Assembly: GCA_015494435.1 (NCBI GenBank)
Contig: WGBH01000324.1
Span: 1-7,149, forward strand
Direction: 5' to 3'
DNA length: 7,149 nucleotides
Origin: Thiotrichaceae bacterium
GTDB taxonomy: Bacteria > Pseudomonadota > Gammaproteobacteria > Thiotrichales > Thiotrichaceae
Below the pieces are notes generated by a model. The model was not told where the DNA came from. It worked only from the letters and a program-made list of their open reading frames with translations, and ran no database searches. This document shows, piece by piece, positions 5,717 to 7,149 of this stretch. Each line of letters starts with the position of its first letter. The first letter of the stretch is position 1. The position numbers and the translations under genes are program-made.

Positions 5717-6961
5717 ATGGCAAGTGGTACTTATAATAATAGAAAAAAACCAAAAGCAGAGCTTCCTTATTTTGAATGGGAAGGGATTAATAAAAATGGT
5801 GTTAAAATTCGTGGAGAAGTCCAAGCGCTGAATGCTAATATGCTTCGTGCAACTTTGCGACGCAAAGGGATTAAACCACGTTGGGTACGAGCAAAACGTA
5901 AACCTCTATTTGGTGCAGGAGGGAAAATAACTCCTGCGGATATTGCCCATTTTGCACGTCAATTAACCACTATGATGCGCTCGGGTGTGCCATTAGTACA
6001 AGCTTTGGAGTTAATTAGTGGAGGGTTGGAAAATCCCGCCATGCAAATAATGGTCAAAAAAATTAAAAAGGATATTGAAGCAGGTTCTGATTTTGCAGCA
6101 GCACTTAATAACCAACCTAAATATTTTGATGACTTGTTTGTTAATCTCGTTGCGGCAGGTGAGCAAGCGGGAACCATGGAAGATATGTTAGATAAGGTGG
6201 CAACTTATAAAGAAAAAACCGAGCGTATGAAAGCTAAGGTTAAAAAAGCTATGATGTACCCCATTATGGTATTGATTATGGCCGTTGTTGTCTCTGCTAT
6301 TATGCTTATTTTTGTTATTCCTCAATTTGAAAGTGTTTTTTCAGGTTTTGGTGCTGAACTACCTGCCTTTACTCAGATGTTGATTGATCTGTCGAATTGG
6401 TTACAAAGCTCTTGGTGGAAGCCTTTAATTGCGCTTATGGTGATCGGATTTAGTTTTAACCAGGCAAAACAACGCTCTGCAAAATTCCGTTATTTTATTG
6501 ATACTGCTGTTTTAAAAATTCCTGTTATGGGTGTGATTGTTGATAAGTCAGCCGTGGCTCGATTTTCTCGCACCTTATCAACCATGTTTGCTGCAGGTGT
6601 ACCGCTAGTTGAAGCAATGGATGCGGTTGCAGGGAGTACAGGCAATTTAGTCTATCATAAAGCGACCATGCAAATTAAAGAAGACACCTCCAAAGGGGTG
6701 CAACTAAATGAGGCAATGCTCACCACCCAACAATTCCCCACCATGGTGGTACAAATGACTAAAATTGGTGAAGAATCAGGGCGTTTAGAAGAAATGCTTG
6801 GACGTGTAGCGGACTATTTTGAGGAGCAGGTGGATGATTTAGTTGATTCATTATCCAAGCAAATGGAACCTTTAATTATGGCTGTTTTAGGTGTTATTGT
6901 TGGCGGCCTGGTTGTTGGTATGTACTTGCCAATCTTTAAATTGGGAGCCGTTGTGGGGTAG
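5717..6961 (+). CDS. pilC: Type IV pilus inner-membrane platform protein PilC
   Basis: PilC is the inner-membrane platform of the type IV pilus. It contacts the PilB and PilT ATPases from the cytoplasm and transmits their rotation to the growing pilin fibre. The 414-residue product has the expected two T2SSF domains. The first covers about residues 79-201 (FARQLTTMMRSGVPLVQALE, then the GEQAG motif near 148-152). The second covers about 283-405 (FSRTLSTMFAAGVPLVEAMD, then GEESG at 351-355). Membrane helices are seen near 181-203, 233-248 and 385-407, and the protein ends in the family-typical GMYLPIFKLG. The N-terminal cytoplasmic segment contains the FEWEGINKNG pattern common to PilC. The start at 5717 has a clear AAGGA ribosome site six bases upstream inside the end of pilB, showing translational coupling. 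The next gene is not pilD, which usually follows pilC in this class. Confidence 0.97.
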   Translation: MASGTYNNRKKPKAELPYFEWEGINKNGVKIRGEVQALNANMLRATLRRKGIKPRWVRAKRKPLFGAGGKITPADIAHFARQLTTMMRSGVPLVQALELISGGLENPAMQIMVKKIKKDIEAGSDFAAALNNQPKYFDDLFVNLVAAGEQAGTMEDMLDKVATYKEKTERMKAKVKKAMMYPIMVLIMAVVVSAIMLIFVIPQFESVFSGFGAELPAFTQMLIDLSNWLQSSWWKPLIALMVIGFSFNQAKQRSAKFRYFIDTAVLKIPVMGVIVDKSAVARFSRTLSTMFAAGVPLVEAMDAVAGSTGNLVYHKATMQIKEDTSKGVQLNEAMLTTQQFPTMVVQMTKIGEESGRLEEMLGRVADYFEEQVDDLVDSLSKQMEPLIMAVLGVIVGGLVVGMYLPIFKLGAVVG

Positions 6962-6964
6962 GAA

Positions 6965-7149
6965 ATGGAAACTAATTTAATTAAACATTATGTATTTATT
7001 GACTTGGAAAATATTCAACCAGATAATCTAAAAATACTCTTTGATCATCCTAATCCTATTAAAGTATTTGTATTTGTTGGAGCGAATCAAAATAAAATTG
7101 CTTATGACATGGTGATTGCAATGCAACAGTTGGCTGAAAATGCAGAATA
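6965..7149 (+). CDS. PIN/NYN-like domain protein, N-terminal part (truncated by window end)
   Basis: Sixty-one codons are visible before the window ends. The product opens METNLIKHYVFIDLENIQ, and the core VFIDLENIQ followed by KVFVFVGANQNK and an AYDMVIAMQQL helix is the beta-alpha-beta start of a PIN/NYN-like fold. The DxEN motif supplies the first acidic residue expected to bind a metal. Proteins with this fold are often ribonucleases, but many PIN-like family members are uncharacterised and the remaining acidic residues lie outside the window, so activity is not shown. The ATG is three bases after the pilC stop and is preceded by the purine-rich GGGGTAGGAA, so it is very likely co-transcribed with pilBC. 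No antitoxin partner can be seen, and a single-domain toxin is not implied. Confidence 0.75.
   Translation, partial: METNLIKHYVFIDLENIQPDNLKILFDHPNPIKVFVFVGANQNKIAYDMVIAMQQLAENAE

Noticed and set aside
5959..6177. Minus-strand frame of 72 codons inside pilC.
   Set aside because: It lies opposite the conserved first T2SSF domain and looks like a by-product of pilC codon use.
1..7149. CRISPR array, tRNA, rRNA, intact insertion sequence or phage genes.
   Set aside because: There is no regular repeat-spacer pattern, no tRNA-like cloverleaf, and no transposase, integrase or phage protein in any frame.

Overview
This AT-rich window carries five complete genes and one truncated gene, all on the + strand. 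They follow a roughly 540-base non-coding stretch that is rich in palindromes. The gene set points to a gammaproteobacterium: FolE2-type GTP cyclohydrolase, an ArnT-like membrane glycosyltransferase, a PAP2 phosphatase and a pilB-pilC pair. Low GC with these genes would suit an aquatic or symbiotic lineage such as Methylococcales or Thiotrichales, but I cannot fix the genus from sequence alone.

Layout. Bases 1-538 hold no convincing gene. They do hold two near-identical 16-bp palindromes whose centres lie 30 bp apart, which resembles a TetR-type operator pair. Three related imperfect hairpins follow, with an unrelated 9-bp stem between the second and third, then a terminator-like T-run. A 19-bp palindrome overlaps a perfect TATAAT box just before folE2. 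Bases 539-1513 encode FolE2, which starts folate (and possibly other pterin or deazapurine) synthesis. Bases 1579-3066 encode a GT39/ArnT-like polytopic glycosyltransferase. Bases 3172-3864 encode a PAP2 membrane phosphatase. Bases 4005-5714 and 5717-6961 encode PilB and PilC, the extension ATPase and platform protein of the type IV pilus. At 6965 a PIN/NYN-like protein begins three bases after pilC and runs off the window.

How the genes fit together. pilB, pilC and the PIN-like gene are packed with gaps of 2-3 bases and are almost certainly one transcript. PilB drives pilin assembly on the PilC platform. The usual third gene, pilD (prepilin peptidase), is absent at this position. The glycosyltransferase and PAP2 phosphatase both suggest lipid-linked sugar or lipid A chemistry in the inner membrane and periplasm, but gaps of 65-140 bases leave it open whether they share a transcript with each other or with folE2.

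Most of the window is ordinary housekeeping and envelope gene content. I do not see a clear undescribed system. The parts most worth a second look are the palindrome-rich upstream region, the operator-like site at the folE2 promoter, the PIN-like gene in the pilBC transcript, and a C7 tract inside pilB.
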